Shown: one piece after another, positions 34,330 to 46,121 of the stretch
How the letters are laid out: each line of letters begins with the position of its first letter
How positions within the stretch are numbered: the stretch's first letter is position 1
Origin: [Phialemoniopsis] sp. UDSM-2020
Taxonomy: Eukaryota > Ascomycota > Sordariomycetes > Thyridiales > Thyridiaceae
NCBI GenBank assembly: GCA_018873225.1
Contig: JAEILZ010000002.1
Coordinates: 2,976,001 to 3,040,000, forward strand
DNA length: 64,000 bases
Direction of reading: 5' to 3'
Made by a program: the position numbers and the translations under genes
The notes under the pieces: model-generated
Databases searched by the model: none
What the model was told of the DNA's origin: nothing
What the model saw: only the letters and a program-made list of their open reading frames with translations

Positions 34330-35046
34330 ATGTCCTGATCCGGAGGAAGCCCTTGCTTCTCCGTCTTGCCTATCTGGGATAGCATCATTATACTGGGATC
34401 GGTTTACACGCGGAGGCGGTGGCTCTCCTGAGGATGGCATTGTCTCGCCACGATGTGAGTGAACTATGCTTCGGCAGTCGGAAATTCTCCACAGAAGGTT
34501 AAAGCTAGTCGAGTGAATATTTCCCGAGAGATGATGAATACAACAAGAGATTCTCCATCGTGTACCATTGAGCGTTCCGAAGACATGAGCCACAACCAGA
34601 CTGACGACGAGGTTGAAGAACATCAGAGTCCAGAGCAGCTACTCGAGGGGTCCGGCATACGACGACGGCTGGAGAGATCGATCGACTCGATGTCACTTAC
34701 ATCAAAATCCAAACTGCTTAGGGAAGACATCGAAAATTCGATTCGTGGGTTTTTCTTGGCGGCGACGGGAGCAACCTCCGAACCCTGGAAATTGAAGCAC
34801 TGGCTGCGTTCAATTGGTGGGGTTTCTCCCTAGCACCGGCACTCGAGCTGCTTGAGATAGATTGTCAGGCCCCCGTGACGAGCTAGGTCGGCATCAAGTT
34901 CACGTACAAAATGAGAGGTTATCTCGTGCCTCTTCAGAGACTAAGATTCTCTGCCAAGGGCTTGTTGAAAGCTTAACTAGAACAGGCGAGTCTCGGCCCT
35001 CTGACTTCTGCATATCAAAACGACTGGCTTTGCCTTGTCGATCAAC
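34330..35046. other. Intergenic before the pectin methylesterase
   Basis: About 700 bp carrying the GMC 3' UTR, the doubtful 100-codon frame and the pectin methylesterase promoter. No clear TATA box is seen. Confidence 0.4.
34531..34833 (+). CDS. Doubtful small open frame, 100 aa
   Basis: From ATG 34531 an open frame of 100 residues begins MMNTTRDSPSCTIERSED and continues acidic and charged (DDEVEEHQSPEQLLEGSG, REDIENSIRGFFLAATG). The composition is protein-like, but there is no known domain and no supporting neighbour signal. It lies between the GMC oxidoreductase and the pectin methylesterase. It may be a short real gene, part of a longer spliced gene, or chance. Confidence 0.22.
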   Translation: MMNTTRDSPSCTIERSEDMSHNQTDDEVEEHQSPEQLLEGSGIRRRLERSIDSMSLTSKSKLLREDIENSIRGFFLAATGATSEPWKLKHWLRSIGGVSP

Positions 35047-36156
35047 ATGCTGTCCTACCTCTCAGTCTTTGGCGTGTTGGCGTCCTTGGTAGCCGCTGCT
35101 TCGCGGACCTCACCACCCTCTGGCAGCATCACTGTATGCAGTTCGGGATGCAACTACTCAAAGGCATGTAACTAGGTATTCCCCCTCGGTCAATCTTACT
35201 GCCTTCTAATTCTTTGTGAACAGATCCAGAATGCCGTGAACTCCATCTCGGCGAGCTCGACTTCGGCACATAGCATCTTCATCTACTCCGGTACTTACAC
35301 GGAGCAGGTCACAATTCCTTCTCTCGCCGGAAAGCTGACCATCTATGGTTACACCTCCAACACTGCTTCTTACAGTAGCAATGTTGTCAACCTCCAGTGG
35401 AGCTCTAGCCTTGCTAGTGGTGCTCCTGACGATGAGCACACCGCGGCATTGATCAACTTGTCCAAGAATGTCGCGGTCTATAACATCAACATCAAGAACA
35501 CCTACGGGAAAGGATCACAGGCCGTTGCTCTATCTGCCTACAATACCCAGCAGGGTTATTACGGTGTTGGGCTGTAAGTGGGCCTTTGCATTGCCATGTC
35601 GGAACAGCAGCTAACATGCCCTGACCTGTCCCGCAGTTACGGCTACCAGGATACTCTACTCGCCCAGACCGGCAACCAGGTATACGCCGGTTGCTACATC
35701 CAGGGCGCAGTCGACTTCATCTTCGGGCAGCACGCCCGGGCCTGGATCACCAAGTCTGTGATTGCCATCAGCGCCGCGGGAGCTCGTATCACTGCCAACG
35801 GAAGGCCTTCCTCCTCCGACGTGAGCTACTACGTGATCAACGACAGCACAGTCCAGGCGGCCTCGGGTGCGTCTGTGGGCGCTGGAACCGTGTATCTCGG
35901 TCGACCTTGGAGCGAGTATGCCCGCGTATGCTTCCAAAGCTGCAGCCTGTCTAGCATCGTCAATAGCGCCGGCTGGAGCGTGTGGAGCAGCAGCACGCCC
36001 AACACAGGACATGTCACCTTCCAGGAGTATGGGAACACCGGGACGGGTGCTAGCGGCACGCGTGCGAGCTTCGCCACCAAGATCAGCTCACCGATCACCA
36101 TCTCGAGCATTGTTGGAGGTGACTACACCAGCTGGGTTGATACTGCATACCTGTGA
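35047..36156 (+). CDS. Pectin methylesterase (CE8), secreted
   Basis: Exons 35047-35163, 35224-35573 and 35637-36156 give 328 residues. It removes methyl esters from homogalacturonan in plant cell walls. The first 18 residues (MLSYLSVFGVLASLVAAA) form a signal peptide, and SRTSPPSG follows as in other fungal enzymes. CE8 motifs appear in order: GSQAVALSAYNTQQGYYG, GYQDTLLAQTG (catalytic Asp), GAVDFIFGQHARAW (second Asp) and YLGRPWSEYARV (substrate-binding Arg). The C-terminal block from NSAGWSVWSSSTPNT to SWVDTAYL is also conserved. Joining exon 1 (CNYSK) to exon 2 (IQNAVNSI) in the conserved frame requires a GC-AG intron, since no GT donor keeps phase. The protein is otherwise intact. Confidence 0.93.
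35164..35223 (+). other. Probable GC-AG intron in the pectin methylesterase
   Basis: The sequence after TCA-AAG reads GCATGTAAC, and the intron ends GTGAACAG. Joining AAG to ATCCAG keeps the frame expected from the CE8 family. A GT used 3 bases later (GTAACT) would break the frame, and reading through meets TAG. Hence a non-canonical GC donor is most likely. Confidence 0.7.
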
Positions 36157-36404
36157 ATGTAGAAACAGCTTGCTTTCTAGGAGGCTTTTACTATCCGCTC
36201 TCAACACTGAATATACGCTTTTGTGCATGGTGTCTTGTAATCAAGTCGCATCAAATTGACCTCTATCACTTTGACTATCGACTATAAGTATGGTATATGG
36301 GTATCCCTTGATGCATTTTCCAGCAGATTATCTCCCCTTACGCCATCCCATCCCTTGATGCAATAATGATATTCGAAGGACCAAAAACGCGGATAATTCT
36401 GCCA

Positions 36405-37424
36405 CTACTGGGGGAACCCAGCAGCAGCACGGCTCAGACGCCTCAAGACATCAGGCAGCTGACCAGCTTGAAGCGTCTCAACACACTCGTCAATGACACT
36501 GCCGTCCTCGAGGTTCTGTGACCGAGACCGCCGGAGCCAGTACTCGAAGGGACCACCTATGTGAAATCAGATTAGCTTCTTGTTCTCCTGAAGTCTCGCT
36601 GTACACGAGAGAAGAGGTTCGAGGTGAGGGCACTCACGGTTCTTATCCAGCGCGTCGCCAAGCTCCTTGCACCGCTCGTCGGGCTCGTGCTCGCCGTGCA
36701 TGTCCATGTAGTGCGTGATCATCTTGGCGATGTCCTTGAGCGGCCACTTGCACGGGGCGCTCGGCTGCCTGCCGGCCCCGGCGAGCAGGTACTTTGTCGA
36801 CACGCACAGGCGGCACCGCCAGAAGCCCAGGCGCTTCAGCTCGGTGTGCGTTTCGGCATCGTCGCCGCCTTCCGTCTTGGGCGCCGCGACCCATCCGCCG
36901 CTGGCCCTGGGCCGCTTGGCAGAGGGCGTCTCGCTGCCCTCGGCAATGAGCGCCTCTGAGGTCGAGCGCTTGATGGCGCGCTTCGCAGGCGACAGGTGGT
37001 GGTTCGCGGCCGTGAAACCACCCCCGTCGACGGCCGGGCTACCAGAGGGCTGTGGTGGTGCGACGGCAGCACCACCAGTCGTGAAGTCGAGGAGCTCCAT
37101 GCGGTGGTTGCAGCGGCGGATGTTGTGGCCCATGTCGAGGCGGCGCAGCTGCAGGGTGCGCGACTCCTGCGGGGTCAGGTCGTGGTGGCTCAGCTGGGTG
37201 GTGCAGAAGTTGAGGTCGTACTCGTAGGCCACGATGTCTTCTCTCAGTTGGCGCATAGTGATGGCGTCGAGGTCTGACGACTGGTCGTACCGACCGTTCT
37301 CCATGGTGGCGATGGCAGCGCCAGGGGCGGCGGCGACTTCCTTAACACTGCTGCTGCTGCTAGCTGGAGACGAAGATGGTGGTGACGAGCCGTCACGAAT
37401 ATTGTTTTCAAGTATCCTAGGCAT
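36405..37424 (-). CDS. Hypothetical nuclear-type protein with CxxC/His motif, 312 aa
   Basis: Two exons on the minus strand, 37424-36638 (GTGAGT donor, phase 1) and 36556-36405, give 312 residues. The chosen start is MPRILENNIRDG. An in-frame ATG at 37583 would add 53 residues in a Ser/Thr-rich leader. The N-terminus is Ser/Pro-rich. A helical block follows (MRQLREDIVAYEYDLNFC, RTLQLRRLDMGHNIRRCNHRMELLDF). A basic stretch (SPAKRAIKRS, SAKRPRAS) could be a nuclear localisation signal. The C-terminal third has FWRCRLCVSTKYLLAG, then PCKWPLKDIAKMITHYMDMH: a Cys-x2-Cys plus His-x4-His that may bind zinc. KNRGPFEYWL at the exon junction is a block I associate with uncharacterised proteins of filamentous fungi. 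Function unknown. Confidence 0.78.
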
Positions 37425-38662
37425 GGTGTGCCCTTGTCGCAGGTCGCTGCGATGTGGGAAGGGTGGGTCGGCCGTGACTGTGACACGACGTGCGATGTTT
37501 GCGCTTAAGTGGTGATTCAATGATATCTTGCCTCGAGTAGTCGAAGAGAAGGTGAGCAGCTCCTCACTTTGGATGCAACACAAAAAGTGATTGATCAGTG
37601 AAAAGAATGAGCCTGGTGCACCTCTCTGGAACTACGAAGAAAAGGGGACCTATTCGTCTTGCGCTCAGGTATTTGATAGCTTTTGAAAGCTCATGGAGGG
37701 GTAAAACCCGTTCGAGAACAGGAACATCAATGACTTGAGTTCAAAGAAAGATTCTGGGGGAAAGACAGACGAGAATGAGGAGAAGAGAAGAATGACCTGG
37801 AAATCAGCAGTGGTGCTTGCCTCCTACTCCAGGTGATCCTTTGTCGCTTTTTTCTTTTGTTCAATCTCTTTTTTCCTTTATTTTATTTTTTTCTTTGTTT
37901 GAGGGTGGCCTCGAAAGGTGATTGGCCAATGCGGTGTAGTTGATAACGATAAGGAAAGAAAAAAAAGAAAAAAGACCGAAAGAAGAAAAAGGAGAAATGG
38001 GACAAAGAAAGGAAATGAACACGAGTAAATGAATACTCAAACTAGATGATTCAAATCAAGAAGTTGAAAACATGCTGCATATCTCTGGACAAAGAATGCC
38101 ATGTTAGATTGTTGATCAGCCACAAGATTAACCATGCAAACAAGTCGTAGATGATCCCACTACCTAGAGTCTTCGAGGCTAACAAATCGCGGTGGTCACG
38201 CCGGCAAGAAATGTTAGCGCCTCCTTACCCCTGACCGAGCGAGCACAGCAGGGCTGAAGAGGACCACATCACAAAAGCGCCCAGGCTCAGATACAGAAGA
38301 TATTGCCATCAGTCATAGTCGTGTATTAGTTGTGTATGTAATAGCTACCCAAGGGAATTCGAGCATTTTCGTTCGTTGACCATGAGAAAGAAAGAAGTTG
38401 TACAAGAAAAAATGATAAGAAGAAAAAAAAGGCGCGTTCTCCTCTCTCGGAGCTGTAATGTTGTTTCTGGGGGTATCAAGACAGAAAATCGCCAATGTTT
38501 TTATCCAACAACTAAGCCGTCGTACAGGGCGATATGCCACAAGAACAGAGGCCACGGAAGGGGAAATCTTTCCTCCCACGGGCCTGATCTTATCTTCGGC
38601 TCGACTCGCTTTCGCTGGTGTATGTGTATGTGCAGTCGTCAAAGTGTGTTTTGTATCCGTCA
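37425..38662. other. Intergenic with pyrimidine and purine tracts
   Basis: About 1.2 kb between the CxxC protein start and the Sec7 gene 3' end. A T-rich tract lies at about 37849-37902 and a complementary A/G-rich tract at about 37950-38020. The two could pair in a transcript or form unusual DNA. No gene is seen. Confidence 0.5.
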
Positions 38663-41600
38663 TCACGCCCTCGCCTTGGAGGGCTTCAGTGTCTCCTCCC
38701 CCTCGTCGTCCTCCGTGTTGCCCCTCATGCCAAACTCCCTCGCAAAGTCCTCCTCGCTGCCGAGGCTGCCCGCCTCCTCACCCCTCGCCGCGCGCCTCGC
38801 CACCTCACGCTCGGTGTAGACCTCTGCACGCCGCCTCTCCGCCTCCTGCAGACAGTCGACGTACGTCCTGAACTTGACAATCTCCCGGAGCAGGTAGCTG
38901 CTCTTGCGCTCCCAGTTGGCCATGGCACGGTTAGCGTTGTGGCCGCGCGGGGTGAAGGCCAGCAGCATCGGGCTGCGCAGGGCGTTGTGCGCCTGCAGCT
39001 CGTCCTCGATGCCGCGGACGTAGGTGAGCAGCGTCTGCAGCTGCTCCGGCTCGGCCGAGTTGGAGGGCCGCAGTGACTGCGTCGGGGGCTGCCAGTCGGC
39101 GATGTGAATCTTATCGCCAGGGAGCTTGCTGCCGCCATGACGCGAGGCGCCATGCGACATGTCGGCTGACGACTTGCCGCGGACGTGACCAAAGTCGAAG
39201 GAACCTGAGCGGATGGAGGCACGAGATTGCATGCTCGTACGACCAGCCGCGGCGGACCCGGGACGAGATGTGTCGTTCTGGACACCGGCCGGGTCCTTGT
39301 TGTTGATGGCATTGACGAGCGAGTTGTGCACGATCGAGTCACTCCAACCGTACTCGATGTTGGAAATACCACCAACAAGAGGATGAGTGCTCAAGCGTGC
39401 GCTCCAGTAGTTGGCAGTCGTCACAAACTCCTTGCAGATCTCTGCCGTGCCTACGTGGAACAGATGCACGGCGCCGGTAGGCAGACTGAGAGCCCAGACG
39501 TGCGGCCGCGTCCGTGAGTAGCCTGGTGGCGGAAGCGCACTGGCCAAAGTCTGCTTCAGATTGAAGGTGCCCATGTTGGTCGCGTTCTCCTGCCAGTTTC
39601 CGCCCCCGACGACAGCGCCTTTCTGCGCGGTGCTCGGCCGGGTGCGGGCCTTGGATCGAGTTGACTTGTTGGCGGAAAATGAGAAGATGCTCATCTGTCC
39701 TCGCTGGATGACAGCAAACACCTCGGACCAATTCCTATCCTTGGCCTTCTTATCAATGCCGTCAAGGTGGTGCTTGTGGACTACAATACCCTCCTTGATC
39801 CATGGCGGGCCGGCCAGCTCCAGCGATTCATCGTCAAGGAGCTGCGCACTCTTCATGTCATCACTCGCCAGAGACTGGGCGCTACCCATGGTGTCGATGG
39901 CTTGACTAAGCGCATTAGCAAACCCAATCGACTGCTGGAAGTCGCCGCGGGGAAATGCCGAGCCAAACGATTCCATGGAACCTGAACCTTGGGTCCGGCC
40001 AAGCGAGTATCGGCTCCAGGTTGCGGAGGAAGGTGTGGGGCTCCACATCGAGTTGTTGTCGTCAAAACTCGTCCTACTAGACGAGAACCCGTTGTTACCC
40101 AGCCTGGCCCTGGAGCGACTCTTCGATGCCCACCGCGATGTGTTGGTCCGTGTGGCGTCGTTGATCCGACCTCGTGTCGAAGCTCCGCCCTCCGAGGGTG
40201 CTTTGCTAAGCACACTTGGTGTTCGTTTCAGCATACCCATCACCGACAAGCTACTCGATGACGGAATGTTTTGAGAGGGTTCGGCACCGTACAGCGGCAG
40301 ACGGTCATCCCTGATAGAGTTATAGGTCTCCTTCAATACGATTTCCACCTGACCCTCCCAAGCTCGCACAGGGCCCTCAAAAGGAGCCTTGACCAAGGGT
40401 CCACAGCCGTCCGGGTCGTCTCTATGGCCCATGGATGACTCGGATCGCAGTGGCGAGATGAACGAGTTCCGGAAACTGGTGGTGCGATCCTGGTCGACAG
40501 ATGTGCGTCCTTCACCAGACACACCAAGGCTCGAGTTCTTTCCTGGCAGGATGCTCGGTCGGTCGTATGCATCAGGCATCGATTCGGCAAGAGCTTGTCT
40601 TATAGTTGTCATCGTATTCTTCACAAACTGACTTCGAGTCATCTTGGATTCGATATCGGCAACGTGTAGGTCGGTATTGAGCAGCATGATAGAGTAGCAA
40701 GTGGTATGAACAACATCTGGACGGGGGTCAGCTTGTATCAACAGGGGCACTCAACTGCAAAACTCACCAGTCGACTTGAAGCCATGATTGGGATTGCACT
40801 CGCACCAGCGCTTGGAGAACGCCACCAGGATGCGGTCGACCTGCTGAGTTTCGGCACGAAGAATGAGCCGACAGCAGACATCCCGGAGAGCGTTGACAAT
40901 ACTCGAATTCTGAAAGTCATACAATGCCATGTACGCCTCCAAGGTACGCTGACGCACTGGGCCCTCCTCGCCCATCCACGCTGCTGCCTTCTCTTTCTGG
41001 ATGAAGTCCTCATTGCCATCGAAGATCTTCTGCGCCTTCTGCTTGTCGTCTTCAGTGGGCGCGCCCACAATAAATTCGGGCTCGTCGATAGGCTTGGTAG
41101 GTTTGGGCGTCGTCTGTGCCGAGGGGGTGGACTCGGTGGTGTCTACCCTCACATTCGGCAGGCTCATGGAGCTCCTAATTCTGGGGCCGTCCGTGGGTGA
41201 AAGGGTGTTTCGTGGAGAGTTGGCGCTCTGGATGGGTAGGGTCAGCCGGGCGCCTTCGTCATCGGTGCTGTCAACAACCACAATCTCTCGTGGCGTCGTA
41301 TTATCGTCTATCGTGGCGCTATTGGGCGACTTGATGAGGGGCGTGATAGGTGATGGAGCACCGCTGCTGGTAGCCTTCTGGCTCAGGCGCGGGCTTGGCT
41401 CGGCCTTGTACCCTTCCACTGCCCTCTGGGCTACGCGTTTCGGGCTGCTTTCGCTATCGCTATTGTCGTTCAAGAACGAGCCACTGCGTGCAGGATGGGG
41501 CGGTTGCGGGGGCTGGCGGGTAGGAGTGTCGGTGCGTAGTTTGCTCTGTCTGCTCGAACTCGAGATGTCTTGGTTGCTGGCGCTGTGGTGCACCGGCCGA

Positions 41601-43384
41601 ATCATGGCACTCGGGGGCGGTTCGTAGTCAGGCGAGAAACCCCTAACGTTTCTCGCTGTAGTTTCGCCGACATCGTCTCGGGGCGGAGGTGTCGGTCGGT
41701 CATCGTCGTCCAGATCATCAGCCTCATGACCGGCGAGGACGGGAGCCGTTGCGGATTGTTTCAGGAACGGGCTCATAGCCCGGCTCAAGCTAGTCGCTGG
41801 GCTGGGCTCTGGTTTCGAGGGTCCCTCGGGCTTGGGCAACTGGAGTGAAGGCATAACAGGTTGTGAAGGTGCGACGGAAGCCGGCAGGGGAGGCGGGGGA
41901 GCTGCGTCGTTGACGCTCTTCTTGCGCCGCCTGAAGAAGCTGGAGGATTTCTTCTGTAGCGTAGGGCCGTGGGAAGAGTGATGGCTCTCTCGGGACGGAG
42001 GTGTGCTTTGTGTCTTCATCTGATTGATAATGTGCTGGCCTCCTCTACTTCCCACCGTCTCGGTCGACCCCGACGACACGTAGGGCGAGGTCTGAGAAGG
42101 CGCTGTCGGCGAGTCGGCTGATGTATCACGGAATCCCCCAAAGATCTTCCTGAAGAAGCCGCGTTCCTTGGGCGGCGGTAGTGGTGCCACGGTCTGAGGC
42201 ACGGGCTCTTTCGCCTTCTCGTAACCAACATGGGGCGCGGGAGCGGAATCGAGGTCAAAAGCAGGGAGGGCGGGAATGTCGTTGGTGCTGAATTTGGCTT
42301 GGGCTTGACGTCCGACGGTCGCACTTCTCGATGATCGTGTGCTACGTTTCCGCTCCACACCGGGACCCTTACTCGGCGACGGCTCCGGAGGTGGCTCAGG
42401 TCGAGGGAATGATGGCATCGAAGGTGCGGGCGCCAGCCTTCGCGGTCCTCCAGGCACAGTCGGGGTCGGAGCCGCATCCAGGTCTTCGTTGAAGAAGGAA
42501 TTGGAGAACTCTATGTGCCAAGGTTGTTGGGCGCTTGTCGTCGCTGGTCTCTGTCCGTAGTCGAAACTGGAAGAGCGTGCCCCAAAGCCTTGTGCCCACC
42601 GTTGGCTGCTAAGGACTTGAGCATAACCCTGATCGATACTGTTGGTGCTGCTGCTCTTGCTGCCCTTTCCGCCGCGGGAATGGAGCATCCTCGGCGTGCC
42701 AGGTTGGCTGGCCCGGTGCAGGGATTCACGCATGCTGTTTATCCGGCCCAGGCTCGACTGAAACCCGGAGCTACTGTTGCTTCGCCGGCCGCGTGACTGC
42801 TGACTGGATATCCGGCTGTCTGTGTCTGCCATCTCGTAATCTGAGCTGTAGGTGTAGCCGTGATTGGGACGCCGCCTGACGGTCGGGCCCATAGCTGCTC
42901 TGTTGGAATCGTCTCCACCGCCGAACGAGTATAGGGGATTGTCGTAGTTGGGGGCTTGACCGTCGCCGCCCATTTGTGTAGAGAATTGGTCGAGGGACAG
43001 GAGCATATTGGACATGAGGGAGTCGCGGACGTGCCTCTGGGGGAGGGACAGGTCGTGGGAGTCTCGTACGTTTGGCTGGCGCGGGGGCTCCATGGAGATG
43101 GGTCGGTCGTTTTCTTTGTTGGAGGACATGTCAACGGGGGTGAGCATGTCGAGGAAGGTTTCGACCTCTGCAGCGTCTCGCATATTCTGCGAATGCGTCG
43201 GGGCTCTCGAGGACTTGGCTGCTGGCCCCGTCCGCAGGTTGCCCTTGGCAGGCACAGGTGGCCTGAATTCGGGGGAGAACTGCGGCGCCGTCGAGTATCG
43301 GGTCAGGGACCTGGTGCCGGCAGTGTTGATGTTGAGTTCGGGGCGTCGCCTCTGGCTGCGGCGAGCATTCTCTGAGGAATGCAT
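38663..43384 (-). CDS. Sec7-PH domain Arf guanine nucleotide exchange factor
   Basis: Two exons on the minus strand, 43384-40768 and 40716-38663, with a 51-nt intron inside the Sec7 domain, give 1,556 residues. The first about 790 residues are disordered and Ser/Pro-rich with polybasic clusters (FFRRRKKS, ERGFFRKIFGGF). The Sec7 domain starts around DKQKAQKIFDGNEDFIQKEK. It contains LRAETQQVDRILVAFSKRW, with the catalytic glutamate in the usual 'GEAQ' position, and after the intron YSIMLLNTDLH and KMTRSQFVKNTM. A PH domain follows (PPWIKEGIVVHKHHLDG, RNWSEVFAVIQRGQMSIF, YWSARLS), then a C-terminal coiled coil. The layout matches the fungal Syt1/Yel1-like group that activates Arf GTPases in Golgi-to-surface traffic. 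The glutamate context (RAETQ rather than PGEAQ) is unusual. Confidence 0.92.
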
Positions 43385-46121
43385 GGCTCAGCAAAGAGGT
43401 TCGCAATTCCGGGTCGGGATAAAGGGTCGCTTCAGCAATAAAGGGAGCACGCGCGACACCAGCACGGCACTAAAATTTGGTAGAGGGCGCTATTCTCCAC
43501 CCCATCTAAGACGGGTGCGTCCCGAAGGGGAATGTCAGTAAGGGTAGCGTAGGCGGGTAGGTTTAGCTCGTTAGGTGGTAATATCGGTGGTGATAGTGAC
43601 AGCCCTACAACGGCGGCTTGGATGGTATCGATGTTGGTTGAAAATGGGCTGTTGGTGATGAGGAAATCAATCTCGAATGGGAACAAGCGAATCTCACCTC
43701 ACGCGGGATGAAAATGCAAAAGCGAAAGGGCGGCAAGAAAAAGAAGAGCGACAAGGATTGATGGCGTCGCGCCCCTGGAGCCCTGGATGGCGGTCCTGGA
43801 AGGGGAAACGCATGCAGGGGTCCCTGCGCTGTGGTTGGCTCTGACTCTGGGCGGTGACCTGCCCGCGCGCTGTCAAGCTCTGGAGACAGAGGCCCGATCG
43901 GGGTTGGCGGTGGCGCGCGATGAAACACTGCACTCAAGGACGACACACACTCTCACTCCAGCGCTCTTCCTGTTTTTCTGGGGAATCGCCTCGAGTCTTA
44001 CTCTGTAAAGACAAGGAGAGACGGCCCGGGAGAGATGATCTACTTGAATATTGGCCGAGACAATTGAAAAAGAAAGAGCATGTATTCCAGACAGCAGGGA
44101 AATGATAATCAGACACTATCCAAGCCCCCGATTATGATTTCCAGGTTAACCTACCATATCTTACCAGAACCCTGCCCGCGGGACAGCAAGGGGCGGGAGC
44201 TTGGGAGCTTGTGTACTCCGTTATTGTCTTGGAAAACCCATCCGTCTGGAATCACGATCCTCGGTCTATCTACTGACGGTGCTGTCATCAGGTCATTCCT
44301 TGCTGCCCGCCATGTGCGACAAGCCAAGGAAGCATCCCCAGTCAGCCAAACGGATCTGTCCTCGTCGCGATAGGGCGTTTCAGGGTCCTCAGTGTGCCCA
44401 TCTTGACCATCTGGCCAACCAGGAGCACGGACGCGAATTGCAACCTTGAAGCTTTTCGGGATGGTGTGGGGCCCAGCAAGAAAAAGGGGGACCAAAGGGG
44501 GACAACTCAAAGGGGACCTGACCATAGCGGACACCCCACGAATCTGGTCATTCCCATGTACCAGCTTTTGCCTCTTGCCTGGAGATAATGTTTTGACGCT
44601 CTTCAACACAAGCCAGAATATGTGCAGAAAGGCTGTGCAGGAGAGACATGCAGGTATTTTTGATTCTCTGGACTTGTTCTGCGCAGATTGATGTCTCTGA
44701 TTGAAACAATGATGAGCGCCACAGGGAACTGAATGCCATTGCTACTCTGGCCGCTGGGGGAACCATGATGACTCTCCACACCCGCATCGTCGTACCCGCA
44801 CTGGCAACCCGCTCATGTTTTAAGAATTGCCAGTGCTCCCGCGGGCGTTGCACAGTAAGGGGGCCATTGGATTCAGTGGTCGGAGGTCCTGACCTGCACC
44901 ACCAAATCAGAGGCTGTCCTGGGTTTCCCCAGACAATCAAACCGTCCGTCGGGACCGAAGCCTGCTGTTTATGGCTCTGGCTCCCACTCTTCCGCCAAGA
45001 TTATATTCACGAAGTATCAGGTTGTATGTCTTTCAACGAACAGATCCTTTCGCGTTGCAAAATCACGTTGAGTGCTAGCGATCTTGGTGGCTGGTCAGAA
45101 ACATGCTCCTCCTGCATGACAGCGGGTTCACAACAGGACCCTCCCCGCTAAAATCAATTGATGCAGCTGCAAGGCACGAAATGCCCCTTACCTTTGCGCC
45201 TGTAGCTCCATCGCACGTTCCAAGGTCTCGCGTTACATCCACCCTTCAAAATGTTCACCTTTTGAATCAAAGTTCTATTCAAGCAAGGTTGGCTGAGAAC
45301 CATCTTTTTGTTTGGGTTTCTCTTCAGCCACAGGGCAGAGATCCGCAGAATCGGGCGACGCGCTAGACACGGCGAATGTTCTTCTCCCAACTCACCAACC
45401 CTAAGCGACCTCAATGCGTGTGCCTGGGTAGTGAAAGAGCTTTGTTGAAGCTTATAGACGCAAGGCTATATGGGTTGGAACAAGTGTTGAGGATTATGAA
45501 GACCTCAATGTAATGAGTTATCGCTTTCATCCATTGCCCAAAAAAGTCTCCAAGGACCCGAGTCCGCCTGATGTGGATGTAAAGACAATTTTCCAACACA
45601 GCTCCAATCGCACTACTGAATGCGAAATGGGAATGTTCTCTGGAACTCTATATGTTGCTTGCGTCTCTCTTCACTCTTTCCATTTGCCTGAAATTCTGGC
45701 ATCGCTTGCGAGCAATGTCCCCTCGCACTGAGGCAGTTGCCCAATTTGCGAACATTCACAAGAAGTCTGCAAATGAATCATAGTGAGTAACAGCAAGTGA
45801 ATACCATCGACTGTGCCAAGATCCCACCTCGTGACCTTCCCATCCCTCCCTAGACTTGTCTCGAAGGATGAGGCGTTGTCCTGGGCATGACCAATCAGCC
45901 GAGCTCGCCGTGTAAGAGGGTTCCTGCCCTCTACAATGATTGGCTGTAGCATCCAGAATAGGCAAGTGTAAGCCTCCCTCTCCCCGCCTTTTCTGCCTCG
46001 CCCCCTCCCTGAAAACTTGCTACTGAATAGCATCATCTTCCTCGAGTTACAACTTTGACAATCATCGAAAGATATCTAAAATCTACTCTATCTAGCGCAT
46101 CATATCACTAAATTGACAAAA
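43385..46121. other. 2.7-kb intergenic region
   Basis: This lies between divergent starts of the Sec7 gene (minus) and the short-chain dehydrogenase (plus). Open frames of 60-150 codons are present but overlap, lack domains and were not called. The long Sec7 5' leader probably occupies the first several hundred bases. Confidence 0.45.
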
